This document shows positions 18,783-28,158 of a stretch of 32,766 bases of DNA, one piece after another. Position numbers and translations under genes: made by a program. This DNA comes from Thermoproteota archaeon (GTDB lineage Archaea; Thermoproteota; Thermoprotei; Thermoproteales; Thermocladiaceae), in assembly GCA_013154355.1 (NCBI GenBank), contig JAADCU010000028.1, positions 1 to 32,766 of the forward strand, read 5' to 3'. The notes below the pieces were generated by a model that did not search any database, was not told the origin of the DNA, and worked only from the letters and a program-made list of their open reading frames with translations. The first letter of the stretch is position 1, and the number at the start of each line of letters is the position of its first letter.

Positions 18783-19193
18783 ATGTGTGCGTTTAATCCT
18801 CGAAAGCTGAGAAAGATGTTGAAAAACTTGGACATAAGTAATCTAAAGCTAGAGGAGGTTCCCAACGTTGTTAAGGTTGAGATAGTTTTCAGAGACGGTT
18901 CAAGAATAGTTATCGACGCTCCAGCAGTTGCTAAGATGAATCTTGGAGGACTAATACTCTTTCAGATACAGGCTCAGGCAAGCTCTATAAGAAGAGAGGA
19001 GAAGATTCAGCAACCTCAAGCCTTGATAATGCCTAGTGGCGAAGAGAAGAAGCTCTATACTGAGGAGGATATTGAGCTCGTAGTACAGGAGACTGGGTGT
19101 AGTAGAGAAGAGGCTGTTAAGGCTCTCGAAGAGACTAAGGGAGATATTGCTGAGGCCATAATGTTATTGAAAGAACGTAAGTCAGGTACCTAG
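18783..19193 (+). CDS. nac: Archaeal nascent polypeptide-associated complex protein (NAC + UBA)
   Basis: [53 protein letters not shown]-terminal [40 protein letters not shown]. Confidence 0.95.
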   Translation: MCAFNPRKLRKMLKNLDISNLKLEEVPNVVKVEIVFRDGSRIVIDAPAVAKMNLGGLILFQIQAQASSIRREEKIQQPQALIMPSGEEKKLYTEEDIELVVQETGCSREEAVKALEETKGDIAEAIMLLKERKSGT

Positions 19194-20504
19194 AGTCCAA
19201 GAGCTAAGGTACTTCTTCTGTTCTTCTGTCAACTGATCTATCTCTACGCCCATGGCGTCAAGCTTCAATTTTGCCACAGATATATCAAGCTCGTCAGGAA
19301 GCTTGTACACTTTTCTCTCTAGTTTTCCCCTGTTCTTAACAAGGTACTCTACTGCAAGTGCTTGATTAGCAAATGACATGTCCATCACTTCGCTTGGGTG
19401 TCCTTCTGCACATGCTAGATTGACTAGTCTACCCTCAGCTAGTAGGTATATTCTTCTACCATTCCTCAACGTGTACTCTGTTACTCCTGGCCTTATCTCT
19501 CTTTTAGATACTGCAAGCTCCTCAATGTCTGGTACCCATATCTCGACGTTGAAGTGTCCCGTGTTTGCTAGTATTGCTCCGTCTTTCATTTTCTCTACAT
19601 GTTCTTTTCTTATCACCTTCATGTTTCCTGTAGCTGTTATAAATATGTCTCCTATCTCTGCAGCCTTGATCATCGGCATGACCTCGAAACCGTCCATTAC
19701 TGCTTCAAGTGCTCTAAGCGGGTTGACCTCTGTTACTATGACTCTTCTAGCACCAAGACCACGTGCTCTCATTGCAACTCCTCTACCTACCCATCCGTAT
19801 CCTGCTACTACGACTATCTTTCCTGCTACTAGTATGTTTGTTGCTCTGAGAATGCCATCCCATGTTGATTGACCTGTACCATACCTGTTATCGAACAGGT
19901 ACTTGGTATATGACTCGTTGACAGCTATGACAGGATATCTGAGAACACCGTCACGTTCCATAGCTTTTATTCTTATGACACCTGTCGTCGTCTCTTCTGT
20001 TCCACCGATAACTTTGCTGATCATTTTTTCGAAATCTCTTTCACCAAGGATCTCTTTAGCATATCTTGTAGCATCATCTTCTATCTTGAGCACGAGCTTA
20101 TGAAATGTAGAGATTATGTCTGCTCCATCGTCCATTGTTATGTCAGGTTCTATTGATAGTGCATTACCTATAGCATTATAGTACTCTCTCTCATTCATTC
20201 CTCTCCAAGCATAGACGTATACTCCCTCTTCTGCAAGAGCTGCAGCAACATCATCCTGAGTTGAGAGAGGATTACAGGGAGCTAATGCGACAGAGGCGCC
20301 ACCAGCTACTAACGTACGTACTAGGACGGCAGTCTCCTTAGTTACGTGAAGGCTAGCAGCAATCTTGAGACCTTCAAGAGGTCTCTCCTTACTAAATCTC
20401 TCTCTTATTTTGAGAAGAACAGGCATATGACGTTCAGCCCACTCAATCTGTAGACGACCACGCTCAGCTAGGGAAGGATCCTTAACCTTAACCTGAGGAC
20501 ACAT
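19182..20504 (-). CDS. ahcY: Adenosylhomocysteinase (S-adenosylhomocysteine hydrolase)
   Basis: [96 protein letters not shown]. Confidence 0.97.
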   Translation of the reverse strand: MCPQVKVKDPSLAERGRLQIEWAERHMPVLLKIRERFSKERPLEGLKIAASLHVTKETAVLVRTLVAGGASVALAPCNPLSTQDDVAAALAEEGVYVYAWRGMNEREYYNAIGNALSIEPDITMDDGADIISTFHKLVLKIEDDATRYAKEILGERDFEKMISKVIGGTEETTTGVIRIKAMERDGVLRYPVIAVNESYTKYLFDNRYGTGQSTWDGILRATNILVAGKIVVVAGYGWVGRGVAMRARGLGARRVIVTEVNPLRALEAVMDGFEVMPMIKAAEIGDIFITATGNMKVIRKEHVEKMKDGAILANTGHFNVEIWVPDIEELAVSKREIRPGVTEYTLRNGRRIYLLAEGRLVNLACAEGHPSEVMDMSFANQALAVEYLVKNRGKLERKVYKLPDELDISVAKLKLDAMGVEIDQLTEEQKKYLSSWTLGT

Positions 20505-20607
20505 GCTAGAGCAAGAGTGAGTACACTACTTAAAAGATTTCCTAGAGAACGTCAGATACCTACCGTGAGCCTTATCTTCTAGCTCTCGATCATTATCATA
20601 GTCATTT

Positions 20608-21867
20608 TTATTCTTCAACACATTTTCCAGTCTTTAGATTACATAGCCATGCTACTGTACTCAGATCTATGAGCTCTCCCGTAGGTACCCAATATATCTG
20701 ATGTATGTCATTGTAGTAGGGTTTTATATATTTCAATCCTATCGGACTCAGGTATCCATGACCATTCTCTATAGCTGATATTGCTTTCAGAACATCGTTT
20801 GGTAGATCTTTCTCGAGGAAGTTCTCTATCGAGCTTGGCTGTGGTGGCTCGAGAAAGAACGCATGCATCCATGCTCCACCTTCTGATAATACGTGTATGC
20901 GTATAGTATCGTTTACAAATATTGTTATCCTTACCACAGAGTCTATCCAGTTATCTATCACATAGTTAGGATTGTAGAGACCTTCCTGAATCTCCTTAAG
21001 TACTCCAGGATGCCACGTGTCCTCCCATAGTAGTAACATGTCTATCACGACCTTAGTTCTCGAGCTTACTAGCTTCTTCAGAGTAAAAGTATGTACACCT
21101 CCTAACGCATCTATGATCTTAAACGTCCAGTCCTCTGTAGCATATGTTGGATTTATTACGACCACTATTGGACCTAGATCGTACCTCTGTTCTAGAGTCA
21201 TGTCCTTTATGTCAAGCACTGTCTGTCCTATTGGTAGGACAGTCGTGGTCTTGGTCCATATCGAGCCACACTCGTTTCCGTGACATCTGACAGCGTATAT
21301 TTTAGCAAATGGGTATACAAGTATGCTGTCCCAATAGTCAGACGATAGATTAACGTAGAGTCTATCGTTAGATCTTGCAACCTCATCTTCAAAATATGCA
21401 AATCTTAGCTCTTTTAGACCGTTTCTAAGTGATTTAAAGTCTGAAGGAGGCGATATTGCTGATATAGAGGATGAAGTAACAAAGAGAACGTATCCAGTAT
21501 CTGGGATCTTTCTCATACAGTGAAGCAATGTACCTATTACAGGAATGGTATTGAGCGTATCTGGACTGAGCTTTAGACCTCCAGGAAAAGTCTCTATACA
21601 TGCTATAGTACCGTTAAGATACTCTATGACAACATCTTTAATGGTAATGGGCTCGTTCGTAGTAACGTAATAGACCAGGTATCCTGGACCTGGACGATAA
21701 CCGATAACTTTTATCTTACCTATGTTAGATACAGACTCTGAAGAAGGTGCATGAAATGTGAGCACTGTACTATAAAGATAGATGAGCATGGCAACTATCA
21801 CAACGATAGCACATGCTAGTATAGATGTTACTACGTGTGATACAGCAGCACGTTTAATACTACTCAC
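20608..21867 (-). CDS. Secreted/membrane-anchored protein with type IV pilin-like N-terminus
   Basis: MSSIKRAAVSHVVTSILACAIVVIVAMLIYLYS: short basic start followed directly by one hydrophobic helix; remainder beta-rich, Thr/Ser-containing. Confidence 0.6.
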   Translation of the reverse strand: MSSIKRAAVSHVVTSILACAIVVIVAMLIYLYSTVLTFHAPSSESVSNIGKIKVIGYRPGPGYLVYYVTTNEPITIKDVVIEYLNGTIACIETFPGGLKLSPDTLNTIPVIGTLLHCMRKIPDTGYVLFVTSSSISAISPPSDFKSLRNGLKELRFAYFEDEVARSNDRLYVNLSSDYWDSILVYPFAKIYAVRCHGNECGSIWTKTTTVLPIGQTVLDIKDMTLEQRYDLGPIVVVINPTYATEDWTFKIIDALGGVHTFTLKKLVSSRTKVVIDMLLLWEDTWHPGVLKEIQEGLYNPNYVIDNWIDSVVRITIFVNDTIRIHVLSEGGAWMHAFFLEPPQPSSIENFLEKDLPNDVLKAISAIENGHGYLSPIGLKYIKPYYNDIHQIYWVPTGELIDLSTVAWLCNLKTGKCVEE

Positions 21868-21940
21868 GGCGTACCCTCAGTAATTAGGACTTATCGAGTA
21901 TATTTATAAACTTCCTCAACAATATTCGCTAAACCAGCAA

Positions 21941-21989
21941 GTGATGAAGGGTACCAAAACAGAGCGATGACGAACTCATGACGAGCTGA
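21941..21989 (+). ncRNA. Weaker candidate C/D box sRNA (sRNA-4)
   Basis: C GTGATGA (21941-21947), 12-nt guide AGGGTACCAAAA, D'-like CAGA, C'-like CGATGA (21965-21970), 15-nt CGAACTCATGACGAG, D CTGA (21986-21989). A TATA-like TATTTATAAA lies upstream at 21901-21910. Confidence 0.45.
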
Positions 21990-22012
21990 GTTAGATGATC
22001 CTACTCCGGTCA

Positions 22013-23116
22013 TCATATCGGCACTAGCTCTATATTAAGGACCTTGGTAACAGCATGGATTGCTGGATTGATACCTTCTATACATTCTCTAGGTGCTGCA
22101 ATGATCTTATGTACATTACCTATACCGAGATCAAGCTTCAGTAAGGCCTCATAGGTCAGTACTTGACCAATAGCATGCTCATCGATCTTACAATTCTTTA
22201 CCTCGATTACTGTGACTTTTTTACCGTTAAGGTTCATTTTAAGTAGAGATTCTGCATAAATTACCTGGACATAAGTATCAGGAAAACGTGCCCGATACAG
22301 ACTACCAAGCCTGTACATGTGTTCCATACCACGTGCACAGGGGTAGATTCCCGGCTTAAGCTCATATGGCTCCTCTATGACTACCAGATCAGCACGTAGA
22401 GGATATGCAGCTATACTTACCTCTCTAAGAATATGGTAATATGTCGGATCTCCAGCACCTACTCTATCTACTAAAGACTTAATGTATCTGAGTCCTAGTG
22501 GAACTTCTACAAGAACAGCAACGTTACTATCCTTATTAAGTAAGTCTTCTATTATTTTAAATACTAGATCGTCATGAGTTGGCTTCAACGATTCTATTTT
22601 TCCTTGAAGCACTTGCTCTATCTTGTTAATAATTTCCTCGAGATATTGAGGATTTTCTAATACAAGTCTAAGAAAAGCGATATTATAACTGACCCAGCTT
22701 AGCCCAGTCTCCTGTCTCAGTTTATTAGCAACCTGCCTCCACAGGTCTAGATCTCTTGTCCAAGCTGCATGATACCATACGACCTGTCCATCTCTGACAA
22801 GCGCGATAACTCCATGAATATGTATGACCCCTCTCCTAGACTTCAATGCTTGTGAAACAGTTAAATCATGTATCTTATTGAGTATCTTACTTCTTCTCTT
22901 AAAATGTTCTTCATAAATAAATTCTTCCTGTCCCGACTTTATTGGATAAAGCTCATAATCAATACCAATCCTCTCCTTAATCTGTTCAAGCAGTCTGAGA
23001 ACGAGCTCATGTTCTCTATGAAAAAAGTTGATCATATCCTCAACATAGTAATATCTAAGCTTGTATCTGCTGAGGAGAGACATTACTAGTATACTGTTTA
23101 CATCTTTTATAAACAT
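22013..23116 (-). CDS. Uncharacterised protein with C-terminal PD-(D/E)XK-nuclease-like motifs
   Basis: YPLRADLVVIEEP followed by KVTVIEVKN...IGQVLTYEALLKLDL, the D..ExK..Q pattern of the restriction-endonuclease-like fold. Confidence 0.55.
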   Translation of the reverse strand: MFIKDVNSILVMSLLSRYKLRYYYVEDMINFFHREHELVLRLLEQIKERIGIDYELYPIKSGQEEFIYEEHFKRRSKILNKIHDLTVSQALKSRRGVIHIHGVIALVRDGQVVWYHAAWTRDLDLWRQVANKLRQETGLSWVSYNIAFLRLVLENPQYLEEIINKIEQVLQGKIESLKPTHDDLVFKIIEDLLNKDSNVAVLVEVPLGLRYIKSLVDRVGAGDPTYYHILREVSIAAYPLRADLVVIEEPYELKPGIYPCARGMEHMYRLGSLYRARFPDTYVQVIYAESLLKMNLNGKKVTVIEVKNCKIDEHAIGQVLTYEALLKLDLGIGNVHKIIAAPRECIEGINPAIHAVTKVLNIELVPI

Positions 23117-23200
23117 TCTTCGTATGAAGAGAGTACTGTACTTAGGAACTCATGTTCTTCACATAATATATGTACCATGTACATAGTTTAACAATGATAT

Positions 23201-23464
23201 TTAAGTCTGGTCTTCCATACATTGGTATCCTTGTGACCTAAGCTCATGTATTATTAATTCAGCTAATGCCCATTCTGCATCTGGTAGTCCTTCAAAGATT
23301 AACTTATTATTCAAGTATATTTTCACGTTCTCTGATATTCTTTCTACTACCTCTATTTTCTCTATACACGTCATCTCTCTTATTATATCTTCTACTTCTT
23401 TCAACCACGATCTTAATGTGTATAGGTAGTATTCAGGTCCCTCAAATGTTATTACTATGCTCAT
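23201..23464 (-). CDS. Small conserved-looking hypothetical protein (87 aa)
   Basis: Full-length ORF with good codon usage, divergent from the GDPD gene. Confidence 0.55.
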   Translation of the reverse strand: MSIVITFEGPEYYLYTLRSWLKEVEDIIREMTCIEKIEVVERISENVKIYLNNKLIFEGLPDAEWALAELIIHELRSQGYQCMEDQT

Positions 23465-23508
23465 GAGATATATGTTTAATAGTCTAGTCTTAGTAAGTCT
23501 ATCCTCAT

Positions 23509-24207
23509 ATGCGTAAGGTGCTTGTCATAGGTCATAGAGGAGCTTGTGGTTATTTTCCTGAGAACACGATACTTTCACTGAAGAAGGCTATCGAGATGGG
23601 GGTTGATGCTGTTGAGTTTGATGTTAGAATGACTAAGGATGGTGTATTAATACTTTTCCATGATGAAAAACTTGATAGATTATTAAGAATCCATGGTAAA
23701 GTTAGAGATAGAACTTACGATTTCTTAAAGAAGTTTACTATTAGAGGTGAGAAGATTCCTACTCTAGAGGAAGCTTTACAAGTTCTAAAGAATAAGAATG
23801 TGAAGATAGTTGTAGAGGTCAAAGAACCTGACACTATCGATAAAGTGATTGATATCATCTCTCGCTCAGGTATTGAAAAAGATCGTTTTCTCATAGTATC
23901 GTTTTACCATACCATAATTAAGAAAGTGAAGGAGAGTGGTTACAGGTTTGGTGCTATCTTCGTATGTAGACCTATCTCTATTAGACAGATGTTTAGTGAA
24001 GTAATGCCTGATGTTGTTCTTCCTAGACAAGATATGCTTGATAGGGAACTTATTGATGAAGCTCATAGCCTAGGAGTAATGGTAGGTACATGGGTTATAA
24101 ATGATGAGTCTGATCTTCAGAAAGTTATTGATCTTGGAGTTGACATGGTAGCGTCAGATTATCCTGACAAGATTATTAGAGCTCTTAAACAGACTAGGCT
24201 TTTCTAA
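23509..24207 (+). CDS. Glycerophosphodiester phosphodiesterase
   Basis: VIGHRGACGYFPENTILSLKKAIEMGVDAVEFDVRMTKDGVLILFHDEKLDR is the GDPD signature. Confidence 0.95.
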   Translation: MRKVLVIGHRGACGYFPENTILSLKKAIEMGVDAVEFDVRMTKDGVLILFHDEKLDRLLRIHGKVRDRTYDFLKKFTIRGEKIPTLEEALQVLKNKNVKIVVEVKEPDTIDKVIDIISRSGIEKDRFLIVSFYHTIIKKVKESGYRFGAIFVCRPISIRQMFSEVMPDVVLPRQDMLDRELIDEAHSLGVMVGTWVINDESDLQKVIDLGVDMVASDYPDKIIRALKQTRLF

Positions 24208-25435
24208 GTTCATTAACTATCTTATAGATCTCCTCGCTGATGTTATCTATAAGCTTCTTATCTGGTCTTCCTTTATATGTCACATTCTTCAGTATCTCCA
24301 TTCCAGCTTCAGAGAGCCTCTTAGTGAGTTCTTTATCTGCTGATGGAGCCCAGCCATATGATGATATTATTATGAATCTCTTTCTAAGTCCTTTAAATTT
24401 TGTACATATCATTGATACTATGCTATCTATGAGAGGATTTAGAGATCCCTCATATGTCGATGCTCCTAGAATTATGAGATCTGCGTCTATGGCATCTCCT
24501 AGGACATCAGACTTGTTGGAGTGTGTCTTATCGGTGAACTTGTAGATTCTTAGTTCTATGTCCTGTTCTTCGAGTCTTCTGACTATGCTCGATATCATTC
24601 TCTCAACGTTTCCATACATTGAAGAATAGATTATCACTACCTTGAACTTTCCACCAAATCTCTCACCACGAGCCCATGCAAGATAGCTCTTGACTATGAT
24701 GTCAGGCTTGTTTACCCAGACGAGACCATGACCTGGAGCTATGATCTTATAATCTATGCCTATGCTCACTAGTTTATCGACAGCCTTTATCACATGTTGA
24801 CTATACTTAGCAACTATGTTAGCGAAATAGTCACGAGCATGTGGCAGGTACTCAGATATTACGTCGTCTGAGGAGTCTACTACTGTTCTTGGAATAGAAT
24901 AGCCTCCAAATGCGTCACATGTGAAGAGAACCTTCTCCTCTGGATAGTACGTCATTGCAGTATCAGGCCAGTGAAGCCAGGGCGTGTGTAGAAAGATCAG
25001 CTCTACATCTCCTAGAGATATCTTCTCGCTATCTTTAAGAGGTTTGAAAAATGGCAGAGCTCTTCCAAGAAAGCCCTCTAGCATAGATTTAGCAAACTGA
25101 GTACCTAGAAGTTCTATGTTTCCTAGAAGCCTAAGAAGAATCTCTATGCTTCCAGTATGATCGGGCTCTGTATGATGAACTATGATCTTCTTAATATCTT
25201 TAAGATCTATAACGCTCTCTAAAGCCTCTACGAAGAGGTCAGAGAACTCTCTTTTCCACCCGTCAATAAGTATAGCTCCTTCACTAGTCGTCACTATGTA
25301 GGCGTTATATGTTATTCCTTCAGGAATAGGCCATATGCCCTCGAAGAATCTCGTATCTGTATCATCTAGCCTAAGCAGATATACTCTCTTTGTGAGCTTG
25401 TGAACTCTGTACGTAGTCATCCATATACCTGACAT
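24194..25435 (-). CDS. A-type flavoprotein / flavodiiron protein (FprA family)
   Basis: Beta-lactamase-fold iron site HHTEPDHTGS, WLHWPDTAMTYYPEEKVLFTCDAFG, C-terminal flavodoxin VVIIYSSMYGNVERM. Confidence 0.95.
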   Translation of the reverse strand: MSGIWMTTYRVHKLTKRVYLLRLDDTDTRFFEGIWPIPEGITYNAYIVTTSEGAILIDGWKREFSDLFVEALESVIDLKDIKKIIVHHTEPDHTGSIEILLRLLGNIELLGTQFAKSMLEGFLGRALPFFKPLKDSEKISLGDVELIFLHTPWLHWPDTAMTYYPEEKVLFTCDAFGGYSIPRTVVDSSDDVISEYLPHARDYFANIVAKYSQHVIKAVDKLVSIGIDYKIIAPGHGLVWVNKPDIIVKSYLAWARGERFGGKFKVVIIYSSMYGNVERMISSIVRRLEEQDIELRIYKFTDKTHSNKSDVLGDAIDADLIILGASTYEGSLNPLIDSIVSMICTKFKGLRKRFIIISSYGWAPSADKELTKRLSEAGMEILKNVTYKGRPDKKLIDNISEEIYKIVNELRKA

Positions 25436-25516
25436 AAGATATTTTTACAAGATATTTAAGCGATACTGTAACACAAGTTTAGTATTCCTAACTTATCTAT
25501 TTCGAAAAGCTGATGA

Positions 25517-25564
25517 GGAGTTAGTTGCCTATTGGAAATATGTGACCAATGGTTTATTAACTCC
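25517..25564. repeat. Imperfect inverted repeat overlapping the hsp20 core promoter
   Basis: GGAGTTAGTTGCCTATTGG (25517-25535) versus CCAATGGTTTATTAACTCC (25546-25564): 14 of 19 positions pair. Confidence 0.5.
25553..25560 (+). promoter_or_regulatory. Candidate TATA box for hsp20 (TTTATTAA)
   Basis: Centre about 27 bp upstream of the ATG at 25584, consistent with leaderless expression. Confidence 0.45.
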
Positions 25565-25583
25565 TTAAAAATATAGTAGACAC

Positions 25584-26141
25584 ATGAGCTTCATGGAGGA
25601 CTTCGAGAGATGGATGAAGCGAGTAATGAAGTTCTTCGAAGAAATGGAGAAGGAGATGCTGGCAGAGTTCGAGAGACTTGAAAGACTGAGCAGAGAGCCA
25701 GCAAGATTCTTCGCAGTAGGAAAACCAAGAGTATACTACTACGGATTCGAGATAACTATAGGACCAGACGGCAAGCCTAGGATAAGAGAGTTCGGAAACA
25801 TCAGGCCAAGAATAGTGGAAGCTGGCGAGGGTAAGCCAATCATAGAGGTTCAGGAAGATATTGAGCCTCTGACAGACGTCATAGAGGAGAACGACAAGAT
25901 AAAGGTCATAATGGACATGCCAGGAGTAAACAAGGATAACATAAAGGTCACGATAACTGAGGATGGTAGAAAGCTCATAGTATCTGCAAAAGGAGAAGAT
26001 AGAAGATACTACAAGGAAGTTGAGCTTCCAGCTCCTGTAGATCCAACAAAGGCTAAGGCAACGTACAGGAATGGTGTCCTAACAATAGAGCTGGAAAAGA
26101 AGGAGAAAAAACAGAAAGGAGTAGACATAAAGGTAGAATAA
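25584..26141 (+). CDS. Hsp20/alpha-crystallin small heat shock protein
   Basis: DKIKVIMDMPGVNKDNIKVTITEDGRKLIVSAKGEDRRYYKEVELPAPVDPTKAKATYRNGVLTIELEKK. Confidence 0.95.
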   Translation: MSFMEDFERWMKRVMKFFEEMEKEMLAEFERLERLSREPARFFAVGKPRVYYYGFEITIGPDGKPRIREFGNIRPRIVEAGEGKPIIEVQEDIEPLTDVIEENDKIKVIMDMPGVNKDNIKVTITEDGRKLIVSAKGEDRRYYKEVELPAPVDPTKAKATYRNGVLTIELEKKEKKQKGVDIKVE

Positions 26142-26163
26142 GGTTCTTCCTAAGTAGACCTCT

Positions 26164-27078
26164 CTAAGTATACTTTCTAGCTCTCTCTTCTCTAGAATAT
26201 ACCTTAGCTAATGCCGTAGGTATTCCAAGTCTCTTCTTCTTTATCTCCACGTACGATACTATAGATAGCGCTGCTATGGTTAAGACGTAGGGCAGTGCGT
26301 AGAGTAGGTATGGTGAAACTGGTACTCCTAGGAGAGGTAGTACTCTAGCAAGAGAGTCAGAACATGCTATGAGGTAGGATCCTCCTATAGCATATATTGG
26401 ATGCCATAAACTGAACATTGCTAATGCAATAGCAAGCCAACCTTTTCCTAAAGTGACACCTGTAGACCATTCAGGTATGACGACCAGAGAGTAGTAAGCT
26501 GCTCCAAGTCCAACTAGTACTCCTTCTATTGCTGTTGCTATGTACCTGACCTTGTCTATCGGTACTCCAAGTCTATCAGCAACATGTGGATTCTCTCCAA
26601 CTATTCTTATCTGATAACCAAGCTTTGTTCTGTACAGTAGGTACCATAGAAGTACGGCTACGATTATTGACATAAGTATCATAGGATCAAGTTCTAGACC
26701 AAGCACGTTCACTATGGGCATAGATATGGATGATGGAAGTGGTATGCCTACTAGAGACACTCCAAGACTGTAGCTTAGTCCAAGTCCAAGCATCGATACT
26801 GCAAGTCCTGAAACAATGTGGTTTAGTCTTAGGTGAACTGTGAGAACTGTGAATATCATGTTAAATGCTAGAGCAGATACTGCAGCTGCTATGAATGCTA
26901 GAACAATGTTTCCACTGTAGACAGCAACTGCATATGCTACGAGAGCAGCTATTGCAAAGAATCCCTCTATACCAAGGTTCAGTAGACCAGCTCTCTGAAC
27001 AATAAGTGATCCTTCTGTGGCTAGCAAGTACACTGTTGCTCTTTCAAGAATTCCGTTAACTATGATGAGAAATCTCAT
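26164..27078 (-). CDS. ABC transporter permease, BMP-associated (nucleoside/simple-sugar type)
   Basis: Polytopic; AGLLNLGIEGFFAIAALVAYAV and LRIVGENPHVADRLGVPIDKVR typical of branched-chain-like sugar/nucleoside permeases. Confidence 0.88.
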   Translation of the reverse strand: MRFLIIVNGILERATVYLLATEGSLIVQRAGLLNLGIEGFFAIAALVAYAVAVYSGNIVLAFIAAAVSALAFNMIFTVLTVHLRLNHIVSGLAVSMLGLGLSYSLGVSLVGIPLPSSISMPIVNVLGLELDPMILMSIIVAVLLWYLLYRTKLGYQIRIVGENPHVADRLGVPIDKVRYIATAIEGVLVGLGAAYYSLVVIPEWSTGVTLGKGWLAIALAMFSLWHPIYAIGGSYLIACSDSLARVLPLLGVPVSPYLLYALPYVLTIAALSIVSYVEIKKKRLGIPTALAKVYSREERARKYT

Positions 27079-28154
27079 TTTCTACTACTCTTTGAGCTAG
27101 AACTGATAAATCTTATCTCCACTCTGTACCTAGTGAAGAAGTGTACAAGAAGTATACATATGAGTAGTAGTCCCTCTAATGCATCAATCATGTATGAGGG
27201 TATGTTAAGAGTAGCCTGCATGGTATAGCTGCTCGAGTATAGTGCAGCAAGAAGTAGAGATGCTAGAATGCTATACTCGACCTTGAGCTCGCATAGCCAG
27301 GCAGCTATTATGCCAGAGAACCCGTAGTATGCTATAAATCCTGGTTCTAGAAACTTAGCAGCATACGAGAGGTAGAGAGAACCTGCAGCACCTGCATAGA
27401 ATCCACTTAAGAACATTACGATGCATATTAGTCTTCTATATCTCAGACCTATGTAATCTATTACTCTAGTACCTTCAGCAAGTATAGACATCTCTAGCCC
27501 AAGCCTTGTCCTATCGAGTATCAGCCAGGCTAGAAAGGTGAGCACTGCTAATGCTATGATAGCAGAAGTGATGGGACCAATGTTAGGTAGCTGATAATTC
27601 TGTGGAAGAGGAAACGTTTCTGGAAAACCTATACTGCTTCTCCAAGGTCCATAACATAGGTAGTTTAGTATGCTTGACGCTATGTAAAGCATCATCAATG
27701 TTGTAACAGCCTCATTAGCTTCAGTATATGCTCTTAATACTCCACATATGAGGCACCATGCTCCTCCAGCTATTCCTCCTAGAATCACTACTAGAACATA
27801 TGATAGTGGTGGTGGAACATTTGGAATGAGAGATGCTATCCATAGTAGAAATACTGCTCCCATTATGTACTGACCATCCTGACCTATGTTCCATAAGCCA
27901 GCTCTAAACGATACTATAGCACTTATGCAGCATAATGCGACTGGTATGAGGTTTATTATTGTTAGAGGTATCGAATATGGTGCAAAAGAACCTACTATGA
28001 GGTACTTATAGAAGAGAATTGGGTTAATGCCTAGAGCAGCTACTATTGGAGCAGCTATGAGGAAAGATACTAAGATAGCAACAGCAGTATATAATGCTTT
28101 AACTTTTCGAGACAGCTTCTCTCTTCTCTTAACTACTATCTTTACAGGAGACAT
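27075..28154 (-). CDS. ABC transporter permease, BMP-associated (second subunit)
   Basis: FRAGLWNIGQDGQYIMGAVFLLWIA, AYTEANEAVTTLMMLYIASSILNYLCYGPWR; 4-nt overlap with the next permease. Confidence 0.88.
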   Translation of the reverse strand: MSPVKIVVKRREKLSRKVKALYTAVAILVSFLIAAPIVAALGINPILFYKYLIVGSFAPYSIPLTIINLIPVALCCISAIVSFRAGLWNIGQDGQYIMGAVFLLWIASLIPNVPPPLSYVLVVILGGIAGGAWCLICGVLRAYTEANEAVTTLMMLYIASSILNYLCYGPWRSSIGFPETFPLPQNYQLPNIGPITSAIIALAVLTFLAWLILDRTRLGLEMSILAEGTRVIDYIGLRYRRLICIVMFLSGFYAGAAGSLYLSYAAKFLEPGFIAYYGFSGIIAAWLCELKVEYSILASLLLAALYSSSYTMQATLNIPSYMIDALEGLLLICILLVHFFTRYRVEIRFISSSSKSSRK

Positions 28155-28158
28155 TGTC

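Noticed and set aside
20540-20607. Minus-strand ATGATAA...CTGA in the ahcY upstream region as a C/D sRNA
   Set aside because: C box deviates, no convincing C'/D' pair, spacing too long.
25511-25560. TGATGA upstream of hsp20 as another C/D sRNA
   Set aside because: No CTGA D box at proper spacing; the dyad and promoter explanation fits better.
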